DNA from: Clostridiales bacterium
GTDB taxonomy: Bacteria > Bacillota_A > Clostridia > Oscillospirales > Oscillospiraceae
Reading direction: 5' to 3'
DNA length: 64,000 bases
Assembly: GCA_004553625.1 (NCBI GenBank)
Contig: SFKX01000008.1
Coordinates: forward strand, 1-64,000
In this document: in pieces, positions 16,119 to 24,630 of the stretch
Layout of the letters: every line of letters starts with the position of its first letter
How positions within the stretch are numbered: position 1 is the stretch's first letter
Made by a program: the position numbers and the translations under genes
The notes under the pieces: generated by a model
What the model was told of the DNA's origin: nothing
The model's database searches: none
What the model saw: the letters and a program-made list of their open reading frames with translations, nothing else

Positions 16119-17075
16119 ATGGAGAAAGGCTTGATGGTAGAGTCCTACAGGAAAATGGTGCTGATTCGGAAGTTTGAGATGTGCGCTTCTAAGCTCTTCG
16201 CGCAGAACAAGCTCCCGGGCTTTCTGCACCTCTATGTGGGGGAGGAAGCCGTGGCCACCGGCGTGTGCAGCGCCCTCGAGGTCACAGACTACATCACCAG
16301 CACCCACAGAGGCCACGGACACCTGATCGCAAAGGGCGGAGACGTCAAGAAAATGATGGCCGAGCTCTTTGCCAAAGAAACCGGATATTGCAAGGGCAAG
16401 GGCGGCTCAATGCACATCTCCGACAGAGACAAGGGCATACTCGGTGCAAACGGCATCGTCGGCGCGGGGATCCCCATCGCTACCGGAGCCGCCTTCGCAA
16501 GCAAGTATAAGGGCGACGGCAGGGTGGCTGTGAGTTTCTTCGGAGACGGCGCCGCAAACCGCGGCACCTTCCACGAGGCGCTCAATATGGCAGCAGCCTT
16601 CAAGCTGCCCGCTGTGTTCGTGTGCGAAAATAACCTCTTTGCCATTTCCGTCTGCGCGCGCTACCACATGGCCATCTCCGACATCTCGGACCGCGCCGCC
16701 GCATACGGTATGCCGGGCTACAGCATAGACGGAAACGACGTCGAGCTGGTATATGAGACCACCAAGGCCGCCGTCGAGCGCGCACGCCGCGGCGAGGGCC
16801 CCACCCTCATCGAGTGCAAGACCTGGCGCCACCGCGGCCACTACGAGGGCGACCCCGACGACTACAGGACCGCCGAGGAAAAGGCCGAATGGATGCAGAA
16901 GGACCCCATCGAGCGCCTTGCAAAGCGCCTTATCGAAGAAGGCATCTGCACCCAGGCAGAGCTGGACGCCATCGCGTCCGATGCGGACAAGCTGCTCGCG
17001 GAGGCTATCGACGAGGCAGAGGCTGCGCCCGTCCCCAGTGTGTCCGCCCTCATGGCCGACATTTATAAGGAATAA
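16119..17075 (+). CDS. ThDP-dependent dehydrogenase E1 alpha subunit
   Basis: The 318-residue alpha subunit of a two-chain E1 belongs to the pyruvate/acetoin dehydrogenase class. Its ThDP/Mg motif is GDGAANRGTFHEALNMAA, and the metal-binding Asn lies in the following VCENN (about residues 143-172). Other family marks are THRGHGHLIAKG, YCKGKGGSMHISD (about 89-101) and GILGANGIVGAGIPIATGAA. The ATG has a strong aggaggaaag site. It decarboxylates or cleaves its substrate on ThDP and passes the acyl group to lipoyl-E2. Lengths of 318 and 324 residues for the two chains fit acetoin-type E1 better than long PDH alphas. It pairs with the E1-beta 12 bases downstream and with the E2/E3 at 4.6-7.2 kb. 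Confidence 0.94.
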   Translation: MEKGLMVESYRKMVLIRKFEMCASKLFAQNKLPGFLHLYVGEEAVATGVCSALEVTDYITSTHRGHGHLIAKGGDVKKMMAELFAKETGYCKGKGGSMHISDRDKGILGANGIVGAGIPIATGAAFASKYKGDGRVAVSFFGDGAANRGTFHEALNMAAAFKLPAVFVCENNLFAISVCARYHMAISDISDRAAAYGMPGYSIDGNDVELVYETTKAAVERARRGEGPTLIECKTWRHRGHYEGDPDDYRTAEEKAEWMQKDPIERLAKRLIEEGICTQAELDAIASDADKLLAEAIDEAEAAPVPSVSALMADIYKE

Positions 17076-17087
17076 GGAGGAGATTCT

Positions 17088-18062
17088 ATGAGCAAGATCA
17101 CTTTCGCCAAGGCGATAGGCGACGCACTGCGCAACGAAATGCGCCGCTGCCCCGAAGTATATCTCGCCGGAGAGGACGTCGGCTTTCGCGGCGGAGATTT
17201 CGGCGAGGACAAGGGTCTCTGGGCCGAGTTCGGCCCCGGGCGCGTCGTGGATACGCCCATAAGCGAGACTGCGATAATAGGACACGCCGTCGGTGCCGCG
17301 GCCTGCGGTCTCCGGCCCGTCGTTGAGATCATGCACATGGACTTCATTGGAGTGGCCATGGACGAGATACTCAACCAGGCCAGCAAAATGCGCTATATGT
17401 TCGGCGGCAAGACCGCCGTACCCATGGTCATCAAAACCACCGCCGGCGGCGGTGTCAGCGCGGCGGCACAGCACTCGCAGATGCTCGAAGCGCTCGTGGC
17501 GCACATCCCCGGTCTGAAAGTCGTTGTCCCTTCGGACGCCGAGGACGCCAAGGGGCTGCTCATCGCCGCCATCAGGGACGACAACCCCGTAGTGTTCATC
17601 GCCCACAAGCTGCTCATGGCAAAGAAGGGCGAGGTCCCGGACGAGGAATATGTCGTACCCATCGGCAAGGCCAAAATAAGGCGCGAGGGCAAGGACGTGA
17701 CGCTGGTCAGCTGGTCCAAGATGGTCCTGGATACAAAAGCTGCCGCCGAGGAGCTTGCCGAACAGGGCATCGACGCCGAGGTCATAGACCTCCGCACGAT
17801 AAAGCCCATGGACGAGGAGACCCTCATCAACTCCGTCAAAAAGACCGGCAGGCTCGTCATCGTGCACGAGGCGACCAGGGTGAACGGTTTCGGCGCAGAG
17901 ATAGCCGCAACCGTCTCAGAAAAGGCTTTTGAATACCTCAAGGCCCCCATTCTTAGAGTCACCGCTCCCGATTGCCCCTCCCCCTTCAGCCCCGTTTTGG
18001 AAGCTGCATATCTGCCCAACGCCGAAAAGATAGTTGAGGCGGTCAAGAGCATAGTGAAATAA
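17088..18062 (+). CDS. ThDP-dependent dehydrogenase E1 beta subunit
   Basis: The 324-residue beta subunit shows the usual order: FAKAIGDALRNEMRR, the ThDP-activating glutamate region in DTPISETAIIGHAVGAAA (about residues 53-70), and QASKMRYMFGGK (about 94-105). AQHSQMLEALVAHIPGLKVV (about 125-144) and the C-terminal transketolase-like ALTLV/VIDLRTIKPMDEETL part follow. With E1-alpha it forms the alpha2beta2 enzyme. Start ATG 17088 is preceded by aaggaggagatt. The gene is followed by a free lipoyl-domain protein instead of a full E2, because the E2 of this set is in the divergent operon. Substrate could be acetoin, pyruvate or another short 2-oxo or diketo compound generated by the pathway. 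Confidence 0.94.
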   Translation: MSKITFAKAIGDALRNEMRRCPEVYLAGEDVGFRGGDFGEDKGLWAEFGPGRVVDTPISETAIIGHAVGAAACGLRPVVEIMHMDFIGVAMDEILNQASKMRYMFGGKTAVPMVIKTTAGGGVSAAAQHSQMLEALVAHIPGLKVVVPSDAEDAKGLLIAAIRDDNPVVFIAHKLLMAKKGEVPDEEYVVPIGKAKIRREGKDVTLVSWSKMVLDTKAAAEELAEQGIDAEVIDLRTIKPMDEETLINSVKKTGRLVIVHEATRVNGFGAEIAATVSEKAFEYLKAPILRVTAPDCPSPFSPVLEAAYLPNAEKIVEAVKSIVK

Positions 18063-18083
18063 GCAGCAGGGAGGCAGGAACAC

Positions 18084-18326
18084 ATGAGTAGAATTAGAGT
18101 TATAATGCCCAAAATGGGCATGACGATGACCGAGGGCAGCGTTGCGTCCTGGGAAAAACACGACGGCGACCACGTCAACGAGGGCGAAGTCATCGCCATG
18201 GTCGAGACCGATAAGATAACCAACAGCCTTGAGAGCCCCGCGACCGGCATACTTCACACCACGGTGGAGCCCGGCGAGGAGGTCCCGGTCGCCGGCAGGA
18301 TCGGTTACATCGAAGTTGAGGACTGA
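18084..18326 (+). CDS. Free-standing lipoyl-domain protein
   Basis: This is an 80-residue lipoyl/biotinyl domain with no other domain. It has the N-terminal IMPKMGMTMTEGSV, the lipoylation lysine in VETDKITNSLESP (about residues 40-52) and the C-terminal VPVAGRIGYIEVED. A stop codon follows directly, so it is not a truncated E2: no subunit-binding or catalytic domain follows in any frame. It could be an extra swinging-arm carrier for the E1 encoded immediately upstream, or a GcvH-like shuttle to the E2 core at 6.1-7.2 kb, whose own lipoyl motif is unusual. Lipoylation could be served by the lplA gene at 38 kb. Function beyond acyl carrying is inference. Confidence 0.88.
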   Translation: MSRIRVIMPKMGMTMTEGSVASWEKHDGDHVNEGEVIAMVETDKITNSLESPATGILHTTVEPGEEVPVAGRIGYIEVED

Positions 18327-18343
18327 CCCGAAATCCAGCAAAA

Positions 18344-18380
18344 AAGAAACGGCAGGTACTTTCGTACCTGCCGTTTTCAT
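18344..18380. terminator. Bidirectional terminator between lipoyl protein and NfnAB
   Basis: A perfect 12-bp stem AACGGCAGGTAC / GTACCTGCCGTT with a TTTC loop (18348-18375) is flanked by A-rich sequence on the left and TTTTC on the right. The flanking genes converge on it. Confidence 0.88.
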
Positions 18381-18396
18381 TCTATCGGATATTATC

Positions 18397-20682
18397 TTAT
18401 TTCCCGGACAGATATTCGTCGATGGACTTGGCACCCTGTTTGCCGGCGCCCATCGCCAGGATGACCGTGGCCGCGCCGGTGACGGCGTCGCCGCCGGCGA
18501 ACACGCCATCCCTGGAAGTCTGCAGAGAATCCTCGTTCACGACGAGGCAGCCCTTCTTGTTGCAATCCAGGCCGGGCGTAGTCGTCCTCAGCAGCGGGTT
18601 CGGCGTCGTGCCAATTGCCACGATGACCGCATCCGCCACAATGACGAATTCACTGCCCTCGATGGGCGTCACGCCCCTGCGGCCGGAGGCGTCCGGCTCG
18701 CCCAGGCGCATCTTCACGCACTTGAGACCTACAACGCGCCTGTCCGCGTCGCCCAGGATCTCCACGGGGTTGTTCAAGAGTTTGAACTCGATGCCCTCTT
18801 CCTCGGCGTGGTGGACTTCCTCCGCCCTGGCGGGCAGCTCGTCGCGGCCGCGGCGGTAGACTATGAATACCTCATCCGCGCCCATGCGCTTTGCGCAGCG
18901 CGCTGCGTCCATCGCCACGTTGCCGCCGCCGATGACAGCGATCCTCTTGGCGTTGTTCTTTATCGGCGTGTCGTAGTCGTCCCTGTAGGCCTTCATGAGG
19001 TTTATCCTGGTCAGGTACTCGTTCGCCGAGTAAACGCCGAGGAGGTTCTCGCCGGGTATGTTCATAAACTGCGGCAGGCCGGCGCCGGAGCCTATGAACA
19101 CGGCCTCATAACCGTCCTCAAACAGCTGGTCCAGAGGCATCGTGCGGCCTATGATGCAGTCGTTCACGAACTTAACGCCGCTGCGCTCGAGGTTCTTGAC
19201 CTCGCGGTCAACTATGCTCTTGGGCAGACGGAACTCGGGTATGCCGTAAGCCAGAACGCCGCCGTTCTTGTGCAGCGCCTCGAACACCGTCACGTCGTAG
19301 CCCTTCTTGACGAGGTCGCCCGCGCAGGAAAGGCCGGAGGGGCCGGAGCCGATTATCGCCACTCTGTGGCCGTTGGGCGCAGCCTTTGCCGTGCAGGCGC
19401 AGGCGTCGTCCGCGTGCTCCATGTGGTAATCCGCGACGAAGCGCTCCAGCCGGCCTATGGCCACGGCCTCGCCCTTTATGCCGCGCACGCACTTGGATTC
19501 GCACTGGCGCTCCTGGGGACACACGCGGCCGCACACCGCAGCCAGCGAGTTTGTGGTCGCTATGACCTCGTAACCGCCCTCAAAGTCGCCCTCCTTCACC
19601 TTGGCGATGAACTCGGGTATCCTGACGTTAACGGGGCAGCCCTTCACGCACTGCGGGTCCTTGCAGTTCAGGCAGCGCATGGCCTCCTGCTTTGCCACGA
19701 ACGCACCGTAGCCCAGAGCGACTTCGTTGAAGTTCTTCGCCCTGACCTTCGGGTCCTGCTCCGGCATCGGGTGCTTCGTCATGCGCTTCATCGGGTTTTC
19801 GCCCTCGTCCGCCTCGGAGGGCTTGTACTCGCCGCGGCGCACACCGCCCGTGATGCGGCACACATGCTCGTTCTGGTCGGCCTCCTCGTTCAGATAGAAG
19901 TTATTGCGCTCAAGCAGGCTGTCCCAGTCCACCAGGTGCGCGTCGAACTCCGGGCCGTCCACGCAGGCAAACTTCCGCTCTCCGCCGACCGTCAGGCGGC
20001 AGCCGCCGCACATGCCGGTGCCGTCTATCATGATGGGGTTCAAGCTTGCCGTGGTCTTGATGCCGTAGGGCCTCGTCGTTTCGGCCACGTACTTCATCAT
20101 TATCACAGGGCCGCAGGTCAGGATGGAGTCATACTGAACGCCGGACTCCAGCAGTTCCTTCAGCTTCGTCGTAACAAAGCCCTTCTCGCCGTAGGTGCCG
20201 TCGTCCGTGGTGATGTACAGGTTGTCCGACGCAGCCCTGAATTCATCCTCCATGATGACGATGTCCGCTGACCTGAAGCCGCAGATCATGTCCACCGCGA
20301 TGCCCAGCCTCTTGAGCTCCTTGGCAACGGGGTAGTTTATCGCGCAGCCGGTACCGCCGCCCACAACGCAGACGCGCTTCGCGTTCGGGTCTATCTCCGC
20401 GGGGCGCCCCAGAGGGCCAACGATGTCCGCGATATAGTCGCCCGGCTCGATGAGCGAGAACATCTGCGTACTCTTTCCCGCAGGCTGGAAGTTGAAGGAC
20501 ACCGTTCCCTTCTCAGGATCGTAGTCCGCGATGGTGAGAGGGAACCTTTCACCGTATTCATCCAGCCTGAAAATGGCAAATTGACCCGGTTTTGCGCTCC
20601 TTGCTATGAGCGGAGCTTCAATGCTCACGCGATAAATAGTCTTGGAGGTGTTGATCGGGTATTTTTCAGCAATTCTGAACAT
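18397..20682 (-). CDS. Fused NfnAB-type ferredoxin-NAD(P) transhydrogenase
   Basis: The start chosen is ATG 20682 (MFRIAEKYPINTSKTIYRV), giving 761 residues; an upstream ATG at 20712 is also possible. The first ~290 residues are an NfnA-like FAD/NAD reductase with KPGQFAIFRLDEYGERFPLT, VGGGTGCAINYPVAKEL and the [2Fe-2S] part CGGCRLTVGGERKFAC. The remainder is NfnB/GltB-small-like, with cluster cysteines CLNCKDPQCVKGCPV and CGRVCPQERQCESKC, an FAD site VAIIGSGPSGLSCAGDL and an NADP site IAVIGGGNVAMDAARCAKR. Separate NfnA and NfnB couple NADH plus reduced ferredoxin oxidation to NADP+ reduction by electron bifurcation; fused forms are frequent in clostridia and often annotated as glutamate synthase. 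Bifurcation is inferred from the architecture. It is monocistronic. Confidence 0.9.
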   Translation of the reverse strand: MFRIAEKYPINTSKTIYRVSIEAPLIARSAKPGQFAIFRLDEYGERFPLTIADYDPEKGTVSFNFQPAGKSTQMFSLIEPGDYIADIVGPLGRPAEIDPNAKRVCVVGGGTGCAINYPVAKELKRLGIAVDMICGFRSADIVIMEDEFRAASDNLYITTDDGTYGEKGFVTTKLKELLESGVQYDSILTCGPVIMMKYVAETTRPYGIKTTASLNPIMIDGTGMCGGCRLTVGGERKFACVDGPEFDAHLVDWDSLLERNNFYLNEEADQNEHVCRITGGVRRGEYKPSEADEGENPMKRMTKHPMPEQDPKVRAKNFNEVALGYGAFVAKQEAMRCLNCKDPQCVKGCPVNVRIPEFIAKVKEGDFEGGYEVIATTNSLAAVCGRVCPQERQCESKCVRGIKGEAVAIGRLERFVADYHMEHADDACACTAKAAPNGHRVAIIGSGPSGLSCAGDLVKKGYDVTVFEALHKNGGVLAYGIPEFRLPKSIVDREVKNLERSGVKFVNDCIIGRTMPLDQLFEDGYEAVFIGSGAGLPQFMNIPGENLLGVYSANEYLTRINLMKAYRDDYDTPIKNNAKRIAVIGGGNVAMDAARCAKRMGADEVFIVYRRGRDELPARAEEVHHAEEEGIEFKLLNNPVEILGDADRRVVGLKCVKMRLGEPDASGRRGVTPIEGSEFVIVADAVIVAIGTTPNPLLRTTTPGLDCNKKGCLVVNEDSLQTSRDGVFAGGDAVTGAATVILAMGAGKQGAKSIDEYLSGK

Positions 20683-20748
20683 GTCTCTTCGATTCCGCCT
20701 TTCGCCTTTCATTGATATTGCCCCAACTAGGCCTCATATCCTATGGCC

Positions 20749-20777
20749 AATATAACATTTTCGGCCCATGAAGTCAA
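20749..20777 (-). promoter_or_regulatory. sigmaA promoter of nfnAB
   Basis: On the minus strand TTGACT (20777-20772), a 17-base spacer and TATATT (20754-20749) closely match consensus and place transcription start near 20742, a 5' leader of about 60 bases. Confidence 0.72.
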
Positions 20778-20801
20778 CAAAGCCCCTGTAAACCAAACTA
20801 C

Positions 20802-20834
20802 AAAAAGCCCTCCGGCCTGTGCCGGAGGGCTTTT
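20802..20834. terminator. Terminator of the nucleoside importer operon
   Basis: A perfect 10-bp stem GCCCTCCGGC / GCCGGAGGGC with a CTGT loop (20807-20830) is flanked by AAAAA and TTTT. It ends the leftward importer operon 5 bases after its last stop codon and separates it from the nfnAB promoter. Confidence 0.88.
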
Positions 20835-20838
20835 CACG

Positions 20839-21831
20839 CTATCTATCCTCCCTGAAATAGGCCAAACCGAGATGCGCCGGCGGGTCATTCTCCCGCTTTT
20901 TGCGCAGCGAGGAGATTATCAGCACCGCTATCGTTACAAGATATGGCAGCATCTTGTAGAGCTCTTTCACCGCGAGGTTCATTCCCGCGGGGATATATAG
21001 ATAGAGTATATACAGTCCGCCGAAGAGTATGGAGGCAAGTATGCTCAGGCTCGGACGCCAGACCGTGAAGATGACCAGCGCTATGGCCAGCCAGCCCCTG
21101 TCTCCGAAGGCGTCATTCGACCATACACCGCTGGCGTAGTCCATGACGTAGTAGAGCCCGCCCAGACCCGCGATCATGCAGCCGATACAGGTCGCGCCGT
21201 ATTTATACTTGGTCACGTTGATGCCGGCGGCGTCCGCAGTCGCAGGGCTCTCGCCCACGGCTCTGAGGTTCAGCCCCGGCCTGGTCCTGTTCAAAAAGTA
21301 GGAGCTGCACAGGGCGAGCACGACGGCGATATACGCCAACATACCGTAAGACAGGAATATCTTGCCGAACCAGCCCAGCTCAGAGGCAAAGGGCAGAGAG
21401 GTCTTGAAATAACCGCTCGTCGCGGAAAGCGCGATGGAGGGTACGTCGCTGCCCGTCAGTTTGATGAGCGAACCCCCGAAGAAGTTGCCGAAACCCACAC
21501 CGAAGGTCGTCATTGCCAGGCCCGTTACGTTCTGATTCGCCCTGAGCGTGACTGTCAGGAAGCAATAAAGCAACCCCATAAGGAGGCTCCCAACAAGGCA
21601 GCAGACCAGCGGTATGCCCACCGCGAGCACGCCGGACATCTCCTCCGCCGGCACCCTCTGCTCATATATGAAGGAGCCGATGACGCCCGAGATCGCACCC
21701 ACGTACATGACGCCCGGCAGTCCCAGGTTCAGGTTGCCGGATTTCTCCGTCAGGGTCTCGCCCGTGCTGCCGCACAGCAGCGGGATGCCCTGCGCTACCG
21801 CCCTCGGAATGAAGGATACAAAGTCAAACAC
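20839..21831 (-). CDS. BMP-type nucleoside ABC transporter permease (second)
   Basis: The 330-residue membrane protein of the YufQ/NupC (BPD_transp_2) family has about 9-10 hydrophobic segments. Features include the N-terminal GSTGETLTEKSGNLNLGLPG (about residues 21-40), typical of this subfamily, then LRAVGESPATADAAGINV (about 191-208), the coupling-loop motif, and GDRGWLAIALVIFTVWRP. It pairs with the other permease as a heterodimeric channel for purine nucleosides or bases. Its ATG overlaps the stop of the preceding permease by 8 bases, so the two are translationally coupled. It is the last gene of the riboswitch-controlled operon. Confidence 0.93.
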   Translation of the reverse strand: MFDFVSFIPRAVAQGIPLLCGSTGETLTEKSGNLNLGLPGVMYVGAISGVIGSFIYEQRVPAEEMSGVLAVGIPLVCCLVGSLLMGLLYCFLTVTLRANQNVTGLAMTTFGVGFGNFFGGSLIKLTGSDVPSIALSATSGYFKTSLPFASELGWFGKIFLSYGMLAYIAVVLALCSSYFLNRTRPGLNLRAVGESPATADAAGINVTKYKYGATCIGCMIAGLGGLYYVMDYASGVWSNDAFGDRGWLAIALVIFTVWRPSLSILASILFGGLYILYLYIPAGMNLAVKELYKMLPYLVTIAVLIISSLRKKRENDPPAHLGLAYFREDR

Positions 21832-22954
21832 TCGCCTTCTCCTCCTTTCCTCCGGAGACCTGAGCCGACTCGCGATGCCTGAAATTCAGCTTGTAATCTA
21901 TGAAGAACTCCGAGCCGATGATGAAAAACAGTATGATGCCCGAGAGAATGTCGCAGAACGAGTTGTTCAGGCCGAAGGAGGTCGAGATCTCGCTCGCGCC
22001 CATCTCGAGGAACACAAGCAGCAGGCTCGTGAACACCATGAAGATCGGGCTGAACTTGGCCAGCCAGGACACCATGACCGCCGTGAACCCGCGGCCGCCC
22101 GCCAGGGTGGTCGTTATCGTGTGGTCCGTACCGGCGACGAGCAGCAGCCCAGCGACGCCGCAGATAGCGCCCGAGAGCAGCAGCGTGCGCATGATGACGC
22201 GCTCGACCTTTATGCCGACGTACCGCGCCGTTTTCTCGCTCTCACCGACAACGCTGATCTCATAGCCGTGCTTGCTGTATTTCAGATACACAAACATGAA
22301 CACGGTGATGAGCGCCACGATTATGACGTTCAGCATATACTTGTTCGAGCCGATCTGCGGCAGCCATCCCGCCATGCTGTTCTGGTTTATAATGCCGACC
22401 TTGCCCGCTCCCTTCGGGACCTCCCAGACAATGACGAAATAGGCGACGAGCTGCGTGGCGACGTAGTTCATCATGAGAGTGAACAGGGTCTCGTTCGTGT
22501 TCCACTTTGCCTTGAAAAACGCCGGGATGAACGCCCAGATCGCGCCCGCAGCCACGCCGGCTATAGCCATGATGACTATGAGCAGCCAGTTCGGCACGGA
22601 GTCTCCAATGAGTATCATGCAGGCGGCCACGGCGAGCGAACCCGCAAGCACCTGGCCTTCTGCACCTATGTTCCAGAACCGCATCTTGAACGCCGGGGTG
22701 ACTGCCAGCGATATGCACAGCAATATAGCCAGATTCTGCAGCGAGACCCAGGTCTTGCGGTTCGTGCCGAAGGCTCCCTTGAACATTGCCGCGTATATCT
22801 GTATCGGGTCCTCACCCGTGAAAACCATCGTGACGACGGCGCAGACTATGAGGGCCAGTATTATGGCCGCCGCCCTAATCGCCCAGGCCTTGTACCAGGG
22901 GAGCGCGGCTCTCTTGGAGATGTGCATGAAAGGCACGTGAGTCTTGTTATTCAT
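21824..22954 (-). CDS. BMP-type nucleoside ABC transporter permease (first)
   Basis: The start is ATG 22954 (MNNKTHVPF), overlapping the ATPase stop by 8 bases, giving 376 residues. It is the YufP-like partner, with a 30-residue cytoplasmic lead, a first helix at about 30-50, FRFWNIGAEGQVLAGSLA-type sequence (here MRFWNIGAEGQVLAGSLAVA, about 112-131), and ISVVGESEKTARYVGIKV as the coupling motif. A long polar C-terminal tail follows. Together with the second permease it builds the channel. The GAEGQ motif is characteristic of this nucleoside-transport branch. Confidence 0.93.
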   Translation of the reverse strand: MNNKTHVPFMHISKRAALPWYKAWAIRAAAIILALIVCAVVTMVFTGEDPIQIYAAMFKGAFGTNRKTWVSLQNLAILLCISLAVTPAFKMRFWNIGAEGQVLAGSLAVAACMILIGDSVPNWLLIVIMAIAGVAAGAIWAFIPAFFKAKWNTNETLFTLMMNYVATQLVAYFVIVWEVPKGAGKVGIINQNSMAGWLPQIGSNKYMLNVIIVALITVFMFVYLKYSKHGYEISVVGESEKTARYVGIKVERVIMRTLLLSGAICGVAGLLLVAGTDHTITTTLAGGRGFTAVMVSWLAKFSPIFMVFTSLLLVFLEMGASEISTSFGLNNSFCDILSGIILFFIIGSEFFIDYKLNFRHRESAQVSGGKEEKASV

Positions 22955-24488
22955 CCTCCTTAGCACCTCCCAGCCTTGTCATCATCATGCCGACTTTCCG
23001 CTTAGTCGCGTCCTTGCCGGCCATCATGCCGCTCACCTTGCCGCCGCAGAGTACCAGTATCCTGTCGCAGAGCTCGAGCAGCACGTCCAGGTCCTCTCCC
23101 ACATAGATGACCGCCACGCCGCGCGCCTTCTGCTTGTTTATGAGGTCGTATATCGTATACGACGAGTTTATGTCCAGTCCCCTGACCGCATAGGCCGTCA
23201 GCAGCACTGTCGGCGCGGAGGCTATCTCGCGGCCGACGAGCACCTTCTGCACGTTGCCGCCCGAGAGCCTGCGCACAGGGGTGGAGACGCTCGGCGTGTT
23301 GACCTCCAGCTCCTCCACGACCTTTTCCGCCAGGTCGTGCGGCCCCTTCCGGTTCGTGAATATGCCCCGCGTACGCCTGAACGAGCGGAGCATCATGTTG
23401 TCCGTCAAGTCCATGTTGCCGACGAGACCCATGCCAAGCCTGTCCTCCGGCACGAAGGACAGAGCCACGCCCATGTCGCTTATATCCGCCGGGTCCTTGC
23501 CGATGAGCTCCTCGTGCTCGCCGGTCTGGGGGTCTATGTAGCTTATCGAGCCGCCCTCTGCCCTGTGCAGGCCCGCAATGGCCTCCAGCAGTTCCTTCTG
23601 GCCGCAGCCGGAGATACCCGCGACGCCCAGAATCTCGCCCGAATATGCGGTGAAGGACACGCCGTCCAGCTTCAGGACGCCGTCCTCATCCTTTACGGTG
23701 AGGTCCTTCACCACCAGCCTCGGCTTCGGGTCCTTCGGCTCCGGCCGCTCTATATTCAGCGTGACCGGCCTGCCGACCATCATGTTGGTCATGTCGGCAG
23801 CGTTCGTCTGCTTCGTCAGCATGTCTCCCACGAACTGCCCCTTGCGGAGTATCGCCACGCGGTCCGACAGCTCCTCCACCTCGTGCAGTTTGTGAGTGAT
23901 TATGACCACGCTCTTGCCGTCGTTCCGCATGTTCCGGAGAACTGCAAAGAGCTTGTCAGTCTCCTGCGGCGTGAGCACAGCCGTGGGCTCGTCCAGGATG
24001 AGAATGTCCGCCCCGCGGTAAAGCACCTTGACTATCTCTACCGTCTGCTTCTCGGACACGGACATGTCGTAGATCTTTTTCTTCGGGTCCACCTCAAAGC
24101 CGTAGGCGTCGCAGATGGCCTTTATCTTCTCGGAGACCTTGCCGAGGTCGAGCCGGCCCTTGCCGGGCAGGCCGAGGATGATGTTCTCCGCCGCCGAGAG
24201 CACATCCACGAGCTTGAAATGCTGGTGGATCATGCCTATACCGAGGTCAAAGGCGTCCTTGGGCGAGCGGATGGCAACCTCCTTGCCGTCCACGAAGATC
24301 TGGCCCTCGTCGGGATAGTAGATGCCCGAGAGCATGTTCATGAGCGTGGTCTTGCCGCTGCCGTTCTCCCCCAGCAGCGCCAGGATCTCGCCCCTGTAGA
24401 TGTCGAGCCAGACCTTGTCGTTGGCGACGATGCTGCCGAAGGTCTTTGTGATGTTCCGCATTTGGACCGCCGCGGTTTTCCCGTCCAA
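22947..24488 (-). CDS. BMP-type nucleoside ABC transporter ATPase, duplicated domain
   Basis: The 513-residue double ATPase resembles YufO/RbsA. Cassette one has GENGSGKTTLMNMLSG (about residues 40-55), MSVSEKQTVEIVKVL and ILILDEPTAVLTPQE. Cassette two has GISGCGQKELLEA, RRLSGGNVQKVLVGREI and a degenerate Walker B, VLLTAYAVRGLD, in which the usual Asp-Glu-Pro is replaced, as is common in this subfamily. The likely start is TTG 24488, served by gggagggaacctt; an ATG at residue 10 has no such site. It energises import of purine nucleosides or bases with the two permeases and the BMP lipoprotein. Two stem-loops precede it. Confidence 0.93.
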   Translation of the reverse strand: MDGKTAAVQMRNITKTFGSIVANDKVWLDIYRGEILALLGENGSGKTTLMNMLSGIYYPDEGQIFVDGKEVAIRSPKDAFDLGIGMIHQHFKLVDVLSAAENIILGLPGKGRLDLGKVSEKIKAICDAYGFEVDPKKKIYDMSVSEKQTVEIVKVLYRGADILILDEPTAVLTPQETDKLFAVLRNMRNDGKSVVIITHKLHEVEELSDRVAILRKGQFVGDMLTKQTNAADMTNMMVGRPVTLNIERPEPKDPKPRLVVKDLTVKDEDGVLKLDGVSFTAYSGEILGVAGISGCGQKELLEAIAGLHRAEGGSISYIDPQTGEHEELIGKDPADISDMGVALSFVPEDRLGMGLVGNMDLTDNMMLRSFRRTRGIFTNRKGPHDLAEKVVEELEVNTPSVSTPVRRLSGGNVQKVLVGREIASAPTVLLTAYAVRGLDINSSYTIYDLINKQKARGVAVIYVGEDLDVLLELCDRILVLCGGKVSGMMAGKDATKRKVGMMMTRLGGAKEDE

Positions 24489-24532
24489 AAGGTTCCCTCC
24501 CCCATAAAAATCCGTGCTTTAAAAACTCCAAA

Positions 24533-24597
24533 GGACAGCGCAGCGAAATTGCCGCTGCGTTGTCCTTTGCCGGCAAGCCCCCGCGGGGGCTTGCCGG
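24533..24597 (-). other. Two tandem stem-loops between BMP and ATPase genes
   Basis: The segment 24570-24597 is a perfect 28-base palindrome (arms CCGGCAAGCCCCCG). The segment 24533-24565 forms a second stem, GGACAGCGCAGC / GCTGCGTTGTCC, with one wobble. On the leftward transcript both follow the bmp stop codon. Partial termination or 3'-end protection of the binding-protein mRNA is the probable role. Confidence 0.75.
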
Positions 24598-24630
24598 TCC
24601 GTGTGGTTTAACTTGCTAAAATTGCGGAAC

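Noticed and set aside
18229..20271. A 680-codon plus-strand frame over the lipoyl gene end and nfnAB
   Set aside because: It overlaps a terminator and the antisense of a clear Fe-S flavoprotein, and has no recognisable motifs.
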